Shown here in pieces: positions 16,961-25,867 of a stretch of DNA of 64,000 nucleotides. Source of the stretch: Achromobacter seleniivolatilans (GTDB taxonomy: Bacteria; Pseudomonadota; Gammaproteobacteria; Burkholderiales; Burkholderiaceae_B); contig NZ_CP132976.1 of the NCBI RefSeq assembly GCF_030864005.1, positions 6,014,001 to 6,078,000 of the forward strand, read 5' to 3'. The notes below the pieces were generated by a model that saw only the letters and a program-made list of their open reading frames with translations, had not been told where the DNA came from and did no database searches. Positions within the stretch are counted from its first letter, which is position 1. Every line of letters begins with the position of its first letter. The translations under genes and the position numbers were made by a program.

Positions 16961-18334
16961 TTAAGCCCCGACGCCTTTTTCGAACTGAGTCACGACTTGC
17001 GCATCTGCATCCAGCAAGCTGACTTGGTACATGCTGGCGGCGGCTTCGCCCAAATCACTCAGGAATTCCACACGCAGTTCATACATGTCGTCGCGGCAAC
17101 GTGCTCGCGCGGCTTGGATGTCTTCTATTTCTTCATGCAGCACAGAGCCATCCGCGCGCAAGGCCCGCACGCGGCACTGGACAACGCTTTCACAATGCAC
17201 GATGTCCAGAGAATCTTTAGGGACGACGATGTGTAGAAAATGAGGACGCCTTAGCGTGCTGTTCCATACTGCGAGATCGGATTTCTGCGCGCCGGCCACA
17301 GGCTCAATATGCGCCGATGCTTCGGGTTGGATGGCACGTTCGCGGAAGCAGATGCCCGCATAGGCCTCGTAGTCTTCCAAGCTGCGAACATTGCCAAAAC
17401 CGTACTCACTGTCTTGCGGGGATGGGACGTGGCTCTCGCCTTGATCCATGCCAAACAAGGCGCGATTGCGCGCCAGCGAGCGCTCGTTTCGAGCCCACCA
17501 GACTTCGCTGACAATTCCCGCGTCGCGAGCAGCCCCGTTGTGATCGTCCCAGATCTTGACGCGTCCTTTACGTGCGTATTCATGCCAGGCCAAGCAGCGG
17601 TGCGGGTGGTACAAGTCATAGCCGTGGGTGAAGGCGCGCACCGCCAGCGATATCTCTTCGCCATGAAAAAAGTAATCTGGATCGTGGCGGACCTCGCGGG
17701 CAAACGAGCCGTCGGCGAAGGTGAAGTGTCCGCTGTAGAAGCGCGCACGCACGGGGGCTTGCAGCGTCTCCCAGTCCGGAAGTGGAAACCCGGTGAAGAG
17801 AATAGCGCCTTCGGGAATGAAGCGAAGAAAACGCATGCCGTGCGGTCGAACCGGCGTAGAGCGGTCCACGCCAGGTTCGGACGGCGTGTAGCTAGGCAAA
17901 TACGCGGTCAACAGCGGCTTCGGGCTGTGGGCCCGAAGTTGTTCCGTCATGCCTATCAGTTGGGTATCCCAGTGCTGAACGAAACGGTGATGTGAATCCA
18001 ATTGCAGGGTGTAGGCTTCGTCCTGATAATCCTGCTGAATCAGGTTGCGGGCCCAGCAGGCCCCTTTCGACTGTTCATACGGAACGTCGATCAAATCGAT
18101 GCGAGCCCCCAGATAGTGGAACGTGTGCCGGGTAAATGGCGCTTGCGGCTGCAATTGCCATTGTTCAAAACGGTTAGAAAAAAACATACCGATTTGTTCA
18201 TCCGGGGCATGTTGCCAGCACACGACGACACGCAGGTTTTCCGGACGCTGCGCGCGCTCGATAAGATCGTGCAAGGTCGGTATGAGTTCGGGGTCGCGAT
18301 AGCTTGCGATCTGAACAAAGATGCTTTGAGTCAT
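16961..18334 (-). CDS. Skp1-type GlcNAc-transferase-like glycosyltransferase (GlcNAc/GT60-like)
   Basis: The 457-residue product resembles the GlcNAc family typified by the eukaryotic Skp1 hydroxyproline GlcNAc-transferase, which transfers GlcNAc from UDP-GlcNAc to a polypeptide. Visible marks are an N-terminal IFVQIASYRDPELIPTL, WARNLIQQDY leading to the metal-site-like LQLDSHHRF (DSH at 113-115), GHFTFADGSF (202-211), FFHGEEISLAVR (222-233) and LAWHEY (248-253). The last ~150 residues are less typical. There is no signal peptide, so it is probably cytoplasmic. It is the last gene of the minus-strand T6SS arm, 16 bp after the adhesin-like gene, and ends 10 bp from rhs. Nearby candidate acceptors are the Thr/Pro-rich VgrG tail and the adhesin. 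An upstream start at 18388 would overlap the adhesin gene. The acceptor is inferred. Confidence 0.75.
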   Translation of the reverse strand: MTQSIFVQIASYRDPELIPTLHDLIERAQRPENLRVVVCWQHAPDEQIGMFFSNRFEQWQLQPQAPFTRHTFHYLGARIDLIDVPYEQSKGACWARNLIQQDYQDEAYTLQLDSHHRFVQHWDTQLIGMTEQLRAHSPKPLLTAYLPSYTPSEPGVDRSTPVRPHGMRFLRFIPEGAILFTGFPLPDWETLQAPVRARFYSGHFTFADGSFAREVRHDPDYFFHGEEISLAVRAFTHGYDLYHPHRCLAWHEYARKGRVKIWDDHNGAARDAGIVSEVWWARNERSLARNRALFGMDQGESHVPSPQDSEYGFGNVRSLEDYEAYAGICFRERAIQPEASAHIEPVAGAQKSDLAVWNSTLRRPHFLHIVVPKDSLDIVHCESVVQCRVRALRADGSVLHEEIEDIQAARARCRDDMYELRVEFLSDLGEAAASMYQVSLLDADAQVVTQFEKGVGA

Positions 18335-18350
18335 GTCGATAAGAGCGGAA

Positions 18351-19376
18351 TTAGAGAAAAGACAGCGTGACGACTGCCTGGGCATCAATGAGACCTGGCA
18401 TTGGCGTCAAACTATTAACGCGTAGGACAGTAGCTTCCAGGTTGAAGGTTGCGTTAAACCCAGGCGAGGTCTGGGTCAGCGTGCTGGTGCTGTCCTGGGG
18501 CCTTAAAACATTCTGACTGCCGATGTCGCGCAACCGGATCGCCAGATTGGTGGCGCCGCTATTCTTGATGTAGCTAGGTTGATCTGTATCTGGTGTTGCG
18601 GTAAGCGAGGCGGAAATGGTGTTGGGCGCAGTGGGGCCGTCGCACGCAACACTAATCGTGACAGGCTTGGTGGGACCCCTAAGTGGAGATACATCCTTAG
18701 GACCAAAGGGACCAAAGTCCACAAACATCGCCGAGTCGCTAGCAACCCAGCAGTGGGGCAGGACTCGCAAGGTGACCGGGTCTGCGTTAAACAATACGGT
18801 CGTCTGACCGTCACCCCCCGCGACAATCTTTGCGACGGGGCCAAGGGCCACGGTCGACTGACTGAGCATGTCACCTGTCTTGACCAAATCGACCGAAAAC
18901 GAAGCGCCTGCCACCAGTGAAATAAAAGCGGGCGTTCGGCCACCTACTTGGGTATACGGGTTGATGCTAGGAAACACCACCTGAGAACCACTGGCCCGCG
19001 TGTAGATAAAGCGATACCCGACACCCTGAATGCCCGTGGGATAAACGCCGGAGGGTTCCCCCGCATCTCCTGATGCCAAGTCGTATCGGATCGTGCCGGC
19101 CATGTCCTCGCAGGCAACGATATAGGAGCCTGCTTCAGTGGGAGTCATCCCGGTGACAATGGTCTCCCCGACAGCCAGGCCAGGATCGACGTCGATGATG
19201 GCCTGGCCAAAAGAGACCTGACGTTCAGAATAGGGCACAAGCGGGCCGGCAGACAGGTTCTGATCAACCCATTCAGTTGTGTCGGTATCGAGGTTGATCT
19301 TCCGGCATTCGGCCATCGCCGTTTGCGCTTGAAAAAGCGACGCTGCAAGCAGCGCCGCGTATAGGATTTTCTTCAT
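18351..19376 (-). CDS. Fimbrial adhesin-like secreted protein
   Basis: The 341-residue product has a clear signal peptide (MKKILYAALLAASLFQAQ, cleavage near AMA-EC). A unique N-terminal half follows, then a C-terminal part resembling the fimbrial (FimA/FimH pilin) domain: a Cys pair (CWVASDS and VACDGPT), a strand-rich core and a beta-strand end (AQAVVTLSFL). Two-domain layouts like this are typical of pilus-tip adhesins. There are no chaperone, usher or major-pilin genes in the window, which makes it an orphan. It lies between tssA and the glycosyltransferase gene on the same strand (43 and 16 bp gaps), so all three are probably co-transcribed. It could instead be a T6SS-linked surface protein. 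Confidence 0.65.
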   Translation of the reverse strand: MKKILYAALLAASLFQAQTAMAECRKINLDTDTTEWVDQNLSAGPLVPYSERQVSFGQAIIDVDPGLAVGETIVTGMTPTEAGSYIVACEDMAGTIRYDLASGDAGEPSGVYPTGIQGVGYRFIYTRASGSQVVFPSINPYTQVGGRTPAFISLVAGASFSVDLVKTGDMLSQSTVALGPVAKIVAGGDGQTTVLFNADPVTLRVLPHCWVASDSAMFVDFGPFGPKDVSPLRGPTKPVTISVACDGPTAPNTISASLTATPDTDQPSYIKNSGATNLAIRLRDIGSQNVLRPQDSTSTLTQTSPGFNATFNLEATVLRVNSLTPMPGLIDAQAVVTLSFL

Positions 19377-19419
19377 ACGACTAACTCCTGTATTCGTCTT
19401 GGCGTAAGCGTTGCAGCGG

Positions 19420-20466
19420 TTATTCCTGGGGCGCATCCCATTGCTCTAGAAGATCCGGCGGCACCATCCGGTGCAGTTCGGAAAAGCGCCGGCCGACCAT
19501 GCGCTCGGCCTGCTTGATCAAGACGCTGACAGGGCTGCTGGGTTCGTGGGTTTCAAACCAGAGCCGGGCGATTCGCATGTTTTCCAACATGTCCCAGCGC
19601 GTGGTGACTGGCGCGCTGGCGGCGGCCGCCACGCGTGCAGGGGCGGACGTTACGGGCGCCGGCGCACCGGTTGCGGGAGGCGGCGTTTCACCGCTATCGA
19701 CCGCTACGGGTTCGACGACCTCCACGGGCACGGCGTGCATCGACGCAGGAGCGTCAAACGGTTCCAGCAAGCGCCCAAGCAAATTCAGATCGGGCGCCGT
19801 CGAGCCCAGTTGTTCCGCGGCCCAGGCATTGATGCGCGCGAGCGCGGCCGCAGCTGCGGCCAGCGCCATCGCGGCTGGATCGCGCCGGTCGTGCAGGTCG
19901 GAGACCAGGCGCAACGCTGACTCAGGGGCGATCGTGTCTTTGCCGCGGGTCTTCGCCAGCGCGCGTTCAATATCGCGAATCTGCAACGCCGTACCCATGC
20001 TCTTGGGCAAGGCAATGTCGCGCACGTCGGCGACCAAGCCATCGGGGTCTGCCAGCGCGCTAAGCACATTGGCGACAATCAGCGGATCGTGCTCGCCGTC
20101 CAGCAATGGCACGGGGTTGAGCGCATCGGGGTACGTGCGCAGCATGGCGTCAATCAATGCCAGGGCTGCGCGCAGGCCGGCAGCGCCGGCCTGACGAGCT
20201 CGGCAGCGAGCCAGTATCACCAGCAGGCGCAGATCCTTGCTGCGCGCAAGCAACGCGCGGCAATCGCGTTCCGCTTCGCTCCAGTTGATGGGCGTGGCGG
20301 CGTCGACGAAGTCACCGTATTGCGCATCGCCGCGTGTGGCGACGTTGGCTTGCAGCACGACAAAGTCCGGGTCGTACTCCAGATCCGGGCCGCAGGCCAG
20401 GTCGCCATCCAGCGGTGTCAGCAGGCCCGCTTCCGGGCCCACATCGGTGTCCAGGTGAGTGCTCAT
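19420..20466 (-). CDS. tssA: T6SS protein TssA (ImpA domain)
   Basis: TssA proteins prime or cap sheath assembly at the baseplate. The 348-residue product has the ImpA N-terminal domain in its first ~130 residues (GPDLEYDPDFVVLQ, WSEAERDCRALLARSKDLRL, YPDALNPVPLLDG). A central helical, Ala/Pro-rich stretch follows, and a short C-terminal module closes the protein (MLENMRIARLWFETHEPSSP, IKQAERMVGRRF). That C-terminus is the short-TssA type. The gene starts 11 bp after tssG ends on the minus strand, within the tagK-tagJ-tssE-F-G-A arm. Confidence 0.92.
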   Translation of the reverse strand: MSTHLDTDVGPEAGLLTPLDGDLACGPDLEYDPDFVVLQANVATRGDAQYGDFVDAATPINWSEAERDCRALLARSKDLRLLVILARCRARQAGAAGLRAALALIDAMLRTYPDALNPVPLLDGEHDPLIVANVLSALADPDGLVADVRDIALPKSMGTALQIRDIERALAKTRGKDTIAPESALRLVSDLHDRRDPAAMALAAAAAALARINAWAAEQLGSTAPDLNLLGRLLEPFDAPASMHAVPVEVVEPVAVDSGETPPPATGAPAPVTSAPARVAAAASAPVTTRWDMLENMRIARLWFETHEPSSPVSVLIKQAERMVGRRFSELHRMVPPDLLEQWDAPQE

Positions 20467-20477
20467 TCAGGCAATCC

Positions 20478-21524
20478 TTAGTTTGATTTGGGGTCGCGGT
20501 AGTGCTCGGGTTCGAACACCATGCCGACCACCGGCGCCTCGGTCGACGCCTGGCCGAGCCAGGTGGAGTACCCCAGACGATGGTCGGTGCGCGCGCGGGC
20601 GCAAGGGGCGGCGCGCGGTTTGATCAGCAGCTTGAGTTCCCAGTCGAATTCGTATCCGACAAAGGTGCGAACCCAGTCCACCAGGGTGGGCAGGTCATCG
20701 CCATGCGGCGTCAGCCGCAGGTATTGCTCCAGACTCAACGGTCCCATCACCAGGCGAAAGCGGTGCTGGCAGTCGGGAATGGACTGTCCGAGCGTGGCTT
20801 GATCGCCCAATATCGCAGCAGGCGACGGAACGCCAAGAACGCCCCGGCCGGAAATGTCCAGCGGAATCCAGTTCGGCACGAACTCTTCCACATCGACATC
20901 CACGCCAAAGTAGAACGACAGGGCGCGCGCCAAACCTTCAGGGTTGCGCGCTTCCCGCACCAGATGCGATGCCGCTGCGTAACGCGCGTGGACGGCGGGG
21001 TGCAGGCTGGCGCTGTCGCGGGGATCGTCGCCGATCAGACTGCCGATGTAGAACGTAAAGCGCTCATCGGCTGGCCGGTCGAGTGACGCGGTCGATTGTC
21101 CGGCGGCCCAGGCGCGGTAGAACAGCGACAAGGCTCTGTGGTGGAACAGGTCAGCGAAATCGGTCAGCGTGCTGTCGTGATGGCTTTCGACACGCGTATA
21201 CGCTTGCTCGGTCATGTGCAGCGGCATTGGCCCCTGCGGCCCCCACATCCCCAGGCTGTACAACTGCACATTGACGTGCTTGCCGTCATGGTCGACGGAC
21301 GCGATCTCGCTGGGAGCAAACACCAGGCTTGCGCGTTGGCCGATCCGGTGCGCTTCTTCGCTGGGCAAGGCGGCGGCGCCAGGCACCGGCGCATGAGCCG
21401 TCTGCGCGGCCAGCGCCCGCATCAGGCTAAGAAAGCTGCTCTTCCACGGCTGTTCCTGGTCGAACCATTCTTCCAGGGCGGGCGCCGGTCCTGCGGGTTT
21501 GGCGGGGCTGGGAAACTTGTGCAT
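20478..21524 (-). CDS. tssG: T6SS baseplate subunit TssG
   Basis: TssG forms the baseplate wedge with TssF, TssE and TssK. The 348-residue product contains the family stretches SLGMWGPQGPMPLHMTEQAY, FADLFHHRALSLFYRAWA and FYFGVDVDVEEFVPNWIPL. The ATG at 21524 (MHKFPSP) lies 2 bp after the tssF stop. An upstream in-frame GTG at 21563 would overlap tssF and add 13 atypical residues, so the ATG is preferred. The gene is coupled to tssF upstream and followed by tssA. Confidence 0.95.
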   Translation of the reverse strand: MHKFPSPAKPAGPAPALEEWFDQEQPWKSSFLSLMRALAAQTAHAPVPGAAALPSEEAHRIGQRASLVFAPSEIASVDHDGKHVNVQLYSLGMWGPQGPMPLHMTEQAYTRVESHHDSTLTDFADLFHHRALSLFYRAWAAGQSTASLDRPADERFTFYIGSLIGDDPRDSASLHPAVHARYAAASHLVREARNPEGLARALSFYFGVDVDVEEFVPNWIPLDISGRGVLGVPSPAAILGDQATLGQSIPDCQHRFRLVMGPLSLEQYLRLTPHGDDLPTLVDWVRTFVGYEFDWELKLLIKPRAAPCARARTDHRLGYSTWLGQASTEAPVVGMVFEPEHYRDPKSN

Positions 21525-21526
21525 GG

Positions 21527-23407
21527 TCAGACGACGCTGCGGCCACCTGGCCTTGGCGACCACTTAGCCACATCTCCGCGCTGAATGGAGCGCAATGACG
21601 TCTCGGTGAATACGTTGATGGAGACGTGGCGAGCGATGTATTGCTCCAGAATCAGGCCGAACAGGTAGGGGCTGACACCAGAGAATCCGGTTTCATCCAC
21701 TGTCAGGCTGCAATTGACGCCACGTCCATAGACCATCAAGGCGTGACGCGGCAGCCGGCGCACCACTCGCGTGATGCGGGAACCGACCAGAGCGTCGATC
21801 TGATTGGAAAGGTCGGTTTCACCGGCGTGCAGGAACAGCCTGAGCATGTTGCGCAGCGCCTGGCCTCCATCGCTTTCGTCCAGGTCGGCCAGCGGGATGT
21901 AGTTAAAGCTCAATTGGCGGATCAAGCGCCAGGCCGCCTCGCCGTGCGCGTAAGGTTCGCGCGGGACACTGGGCGGATGCAGCAGGGTGACTCGTTCGAT
22001 CGGAACAGACTCGCGCATGGTCAGATCGTTGTATCCGTCATGGGGAATCAGCCTGGGCAGATCGCGGTTGGTCACCAGCGCGTCGACTGACAAATAGCGG
22101 ATGTCTCCGCCATAAGGGGCTTCGTATTGGTCCACTAAAGACAAATAGACCTCGGTGCCGACATACTGCGTGCGCGTTCCGTACTTGCGGGCATTGTCGG
22201 ACAGCATGCGTCGTTCCCGATTCACGGAAAAGTAACGCCCGTTGTTGCCCAGATCGCTGTGCAACGTGTGATACAGCGGATTGAATACCACTTCGCTCGC
22301 CGTCTTGGCTTGCTGGCCAACCACGCGCTGCACGGAAAATACTTCGTAGTCCAAGGGGCGGCTGCGGTCGGGAACCAAGTGGAATTCAGTCTTGGCTCGG
22401 TCGATCTCGACGCGATCGGCGCGCTTCTCGAACAGGTTGACGATTGGGGTGCAGAACAGCGCGAAGCGCGATGCGTTGACGTGCGTAGACAGCGACTGGG
22501 GCAGCCGGTCCAGCAACAGAATGATCTCGGCTTCTTGACAGTCGGCCGAGGCCAGTCCGCGCGCCAGCTGAGTCGCATTGAAGAAGTAGAAGCGCTGGCG
22601 GAAGGCAAAGTATTCCTGGATCAGGTTATTGCCGTGAAATCCGTTCCATCCTGTAGGCAGTTGCGCTTCGCCAGCGCTCAACCCGGCATGGGTGACCGCT
22701 TGTTTGGTGATGACGTGGCCCGTATGCTCGTCCGCGTTTGTGCCGCGCACGACTGCGGCTACGCAGCCCACATGTATCAGTTCAAACAGATGCGAGGTAA
22801 TGCGCTCGTCACCGGTGATGTAGAAGCACAGCTCATCAAGTCCGCGCAATTGCGAAAACTTGATGTCGCCGGTGGTGCGAAGACGTAAGCGCAGCGCACC
22901 CTGAAGGCGCTGGCCGGCCGCCAGGTGTCTGCGCATGTCGGGGAGGTCGGGCGGTACGATCGTTAGCGAGGCATTCGAAATCTCGATAGGCCACAGCATC
23001 ACATCCTGGCTGCTGCGGAATTCGCAGGCCGTCTGTTCGCCCGGGGTGATCGCCGATCGGAACACGCTGTGCCGCGGTACCTGCACGCCATTGCTGAAGT
23101 CGCCTTCGCGCGTGGCCGGATACAAGCGGGCAACGCTCATCGATGGCGTGGGTGCGACGTAGTTGGGGTAGACCACTTCCAGCAGGCGCTGCGTGAACCG
23201 GGGAAACTCCGCGTCCAGCTTCAGCTGCACTCGCGCGGCCATGAAGCAGAACGCCTCGATCATGCGTTCCACATACGGGTCGGCGACTTCAACGCCCTGC
23301 ATGCCGAGCCTGCGAGCGACCTTGGGATGGGCCTCGGCGAATTCGCCGGCCAGATCCCGCAAATACGTCAGCTCGCTGTTGTAGTAGTCAAGTAGTTTTG
23401 GATCCAT
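21527..23407 (-). CDS. tssF: T6SS baseplate subunit TssF
   Basis: TssF is the main wedge protein of the T6SS baseplate. The 626-residue product is the usual family length. It begins MDPKLLDYYNSELTYLRDL, the conserved TssF start, then shows GVEVADPYVERMIEAFCFMA, FTQRLLEVVYPNY and the C-terminal RLPRHALMVYGRGVNCSLTV. The ATG lies 1 bp after the tssE stop and its own stop is 2 bp from the tssG start, so tssE-tssF-tssG are tightly coupled. Confidence 0.96.
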   Translation of the reverse strand: MDPKLLDYYNSELTYLRDLAGEFAEAHPKVARRLGMQGVEVADPYVERMIEAFCFMAARVQLKLDAEFPRFTQRLLEVVYPNYVAPTPSMSVARLYPATREGDFSNGVQVPRHSVFRSAITPGEQTACEFRSSQDVMLWPIEISNASLTIVPPDLPDMRRHLAAGQRLQGALRLRLRTTGDIKFSQLRGLDELCFYITGDERITSHLFELIHVGCVAAVVRGTNADEHTGHVITKQAVTHAGLSAGEAQLPTGWNGFHGNNLIQEYFAFRQRFYFFNATQLARGLASADCQEAEIILLLDRLPQSLSTHVNASRFALFCTPIVNLFEKRADRVEIDRAKTEFHLVPDRSRPLDYEVFSVQRVVGQQAKTASEVVFNPLYHTLHSDLGNNGRYFSVNRERRMLSDNARKYGTRTQYVGTEVYLSLVDQYEAPYGGDIRYLSVDALVTNRDLPRLIPHDGYNDLTMRESVPIERVTLLHPPSVPREPYAHGEAAWRLIRQLSFNYIPLADLDESDGGQALRNMLRLFLHAGETDLSNQIDALVGSRITRVVRRLPRHALMVYGRGVNCSLTVDETGFSGVSPYLFGLILEQYIARHVSINVFTETSLRSIQRGDVAKWSPRPGGRSVV

Positions 23408-23408
23408 G

Positions 23409-23921
23409 TCAGAAGCCGTCCCGGCCGTCTATCGAGGCGTGCGAGGATTCCAGGTCGTACCTGCTTTGCACCAGAAACTCCAGCGGATAAGGCGACCAGT
23501 GCATAAGCGCCTTGATCTCGAGTTGAATGACGTTGTAGGTGCCGCGCCGCGACTGAGGCAGCACGCGCACCGACAAGGTCTCGGGGATCAAGCGGGGCTC
23601 GAATGTCACGATGGTGTCGCGCACCAGCTTTTCGATGGTGGCCGGACTGTGACTGGCGCGCAGCGTGCCAGACAGCGGCGGCAGCCCATAGTTCACGGCC
23701 GAACGCGCTGCCTGGGGATATCGTGCCGTGTCCAGCGCCGCACCCAGATTGCAGGTATTGAGCAGCAAGGCCAGATCGCGCTGGATCAGCCGTTGCATGC
23801 CCGCAGCATTGGGCGAATACGCGTCCGGGCGTTCATGCTTGGAGCGCGGTTCGTTATCGCGAAGGCGGTCGAATAGCGAAGGTAGGTAGCGGACTTTCGG
23901 GAACGCCTCACGCGCATTCAA
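23409..23921 (-). CDS. tssE: T6SS baseplate subunit TssE (gp25-like)
   Basis: TssE is the gp25-like baseplate protein that nucleates the sheath. The 170-residue product has the gp25-like region LIQRDLALLLNTCN, the segment VNYGLPPLSG, the Glu-bearing VTFEPRLIPETLSVRVLP and a strand-rich C-terminus. Its start overlaps the tagJ 3' end by 14 bp, and its stop is 1 bp from the tssF start. Order and length fit the family. Confidence 0.94.
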   Translation of the reverse strand: MNAREAFPKVRYLPSLFDRLRDNEPRSKHERPDAYSPNAAGMQRLIQRDLALLLNTCNLGAALDTARYPQAARSAVNYGLPPLSGTLRASHSPATIEKLVRDTIVTFEPRLIPETLSVRVLPQSRRGTYNVIQLEIKALMHWSPYPLEFLVQSRYDLESSHASIDGRDGF

Positions 23922-24750
23922 TGGATTGCCCCTCGAAATGCATGCTGAGCACGCTCAGCATCGCGATATCTCCGGAATCGGTAATCCAGGTCCGTTGGCC
24001 AGTGCCGATGACGGCCGTTTGGCTTTGGTCAGACCATGTCGTGACGGCGGCAAGGCTTTGCGCATCTGTCTCTTCGCGTACGAACGGATAACGCGTAGGC
24101 ATGTAGGCGCTCAGTTCACTCTGATCACGCAGCGTCACCTTGCACTGGCGCCAGATCAGATCCAACGCGCCTTCCACCGGAGGAAACGACAGCTTGGCAA
24201 TCCGGGAAAAGGGCACCCAGCGATAGCCGCCAGAGAACATCAGTTCGCAATGGGGGCCCAAACGCGAGTCGCTATCGCTGATCCATGCGAATTCGTTGCC
24301 GGGATTGGCGTGGCCCGCTGCATCCGGGGCCAGGTCCAGCGCCTGGCCTCTGAGCTCATCGGAACGCTCAACGTCGCCGATTGCCATGGCGCCTATGGCT
24401 TGCGCCAACTGCTTGGACCAAGGGGCGGGCTCGTCCAGCCAGCCGGGTTCCTTCAGGCCCTTCATGACTTCGCCGCGATAGGCCTCGGCACGAAGCAATT
24501 CGCGCAGCATTTGAGCCGTGCGCAAGTGTTCGGAGTTCAGGCTTGCCCAGATTTGCAGCTGTTTCAACGCACGGACCCAGTCGCCCCTGATGCACAGCAG
24601 TTGGAACAGAAGCCAGCGCAGATCAATGGACCCGGGCTGATGCTGAATTTTCCCCGTGGCCTCCTCAATGGCGCTAGCGAGCGATCGGCCATGCAGCAAC
24701 TGGCGCAGCGAGTCACGCGATTCAGAGAGGGGGGCTTGGGTTTTCAACAT
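23908..24750 (-). CDS. tagJ: T6SS accessory protein TagJ (ImpE family)
   Basis: TagJ/ImpE proteins bind sheath or ClpV components and modulate sheath recycling in some systems. The 280-residue product has an N-terminal helical, TPR-like part (LRWLLFQLLCIRGDWVRALK, QLQIWASLNSEH) and the C-terminal ImpE part (FSGGYRWVPFSRIAKLSF, AYMPTRYPF). It lies 13 bp after tagK and overlaps tssE by 14 bp, so it is part of the minus-strand operon. Its presence would fit a clpV and tssB/C nearby, which are mostly outside the window. Confidence 0.92.
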   Translation of the reverse strand: MLKTQAPLSESRDSLRQLLHGRSLASAIEEATGKIQHQPGSIDLRWLLFQLLCIRGDWVRALKQLQIWASLNSEHLRTAQMLRELLRAEAYRGEVMKGLKEPGWLDEPAPWSKQLAQAIGAMAIGDVERSDELRGQALDLAPDAAGHANPGNEFAWISDSDSRLGPHCELMFSGGYRWVPFSRIAKLSFPPVEGALDLIWRQCKVTLRDQSELSAYMPTRYPFVREETDAQSLAAVTTWSDQSQTAVIGTGQRTWITDSGDIAMLSVLSMHFEGQSIECA

Positions 24751-24763
24751 AGTTTTCTACTGT

Positions 24764-25702
24764 TCAGTGCGTGGATTCGGAAAGGTCTTGCTCGAAGTGA
24801 CTGTCGATAGACAAATCGTGGTGTTCGCGGCGCGCCAGCGAAGCGATATTCTTTTCTGGCAAGTGGGCGGCGGATTGCTCGGCAAGCAGACGCAGCACAT
24901 CTTGGTTCGGGGTCGGAGCAAACAATTGCGATTCGTTGAATTCGTTCATGTCCCCCAAAATGCTGTCGATATCGGTCGCTTCGGGGAGCAGTCCTTCCAG
25001 CAGCATGCGCGTGGTGGGCCGGTCCGAAGCATCTTCGAACGGATCAGGCGGCGGGGGCAGGGTGCTGCTGGGCAAGCCGGGCGCGGCCGCGTGCATAGGG
25101 CGCAGCCCTTGATGCGTACCCAGAATGGCTTGATCGAACTCGGTTGCCAGCGACAGCAGCGGGTCCTGTGTCTCGTTTGGAGTCACGTCCGCTGCCGCCC
25201 CGCCGCGGCTGTGCCGGCGGTCTTCGGGCGAAAAGGCGCCGGTGTGCATTTCGATGTTGTTCAGCGCGCGCAAAGCCTCTAGCGCAGCAGCCTCGTCATC
25301 CAGCACGTGACCCGGACGGCTACCGCCCCAGGCGTCCCACTGCTGAGGCGAGTCGGCCTCCAAGACCGACAGGCGAGCCAGGCCAACCGTTATTTCGTCG
25401 CGGTCCGCCAGCGCCCAGCGTTCGCCCGGACGCATCTCAGCGCCGTTGACGCGGCACGAAAGCGTTGCGCAGGAATTCTGGACCCAGGCGCGCTGATCGT
25501 CACCCACGCCGAACAATGAATGCTCGGTGCCAGTGACGCCCAATGCGTCATAGGGAACCAGCTTTCCAGTCACCGCATGCAGGCACAGGGGCTGCTCTTG
25601 CAGGGAGTGCACGTGCATGCCTTCATACGGCTGGCCGGCATGTGCGGACAGCCATATTCCCCAAGCGATGGGCGTAGTTCTTTCTACGGTGGAATGAGTC
25701 AT
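24764..25702 (-). CDS. tagK: T6SS-associated FHA-like protein TagK
   Basis: The 312-residue product has an N-terminal FHA-like fold (about residues 40-115, with VNGAEMRPGERWALADRDEI and a closing TVG) and a C-terminal TagK-like segment (MLLEGLLPEATDIDSILGDM, QLFAPTPNQDVLRLLAEQ). FHA domains usually bind phosphothreonine, but the canonical GR and SxxH residues are not clear here, so binding may be lost or altered. The ATG at 25702 (MTHSTVERTTPIAWG) was chosen over an upstream in-frame start at 25828, whose extension looks non-coding. It is the first gene of the minus-strand T6SS arm, so the arm's promoter should lie in the 165 bp upstream of it. Confidence 0.8.
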   Translation of the reverse strand: MTHSTVERTTPIAWGIWLSAHAGQPYEGMHVHSLQEQPLCLHAVTGKLVPYDALGVTGTEHSLFGVGDDQRAWVQNSCATLSCRVNGAEMRPGERWALADRDEITVGLARLSVLEADSPQQWDAWGGSRPGHVLDDEAAALEALRALNNIEMHTGAFSPEDRRHSRGGAAADVTPNETQDPLLSLATEFDQAILGTHQGLRPMHAAAPGLPSSTLPPPPDPFEDASDRPTTRMLLEGLLPEATDIDSILGDMNEFNESQLFAPTPNQDVLRLLAEQSAAHLPEKNIASLARREHHDLSIDSHFEQDLSESTH

Positions 25703-25867
25703 GGTATAGGCGCGAAACAAAGCCCCTTCCCTGGCGGGAGGGGTTTCCAGAATGCGATGGGGCCATCGTATGAAGGGGGGGGCGTGCTTGCCATCGGCGC
25801 TGTCTGATATGCAGCGCAACATTGGCATTGGCCCGCTTATGAAGAGCCGCTGACAGCCGAAAGCCGC

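Noticed and set aside
25703..25867. Imperfect GC-rich inverted sequence in front of tagK as an operator
   Set aside because: The arms do not pair cleanly and no known site is recognisable.
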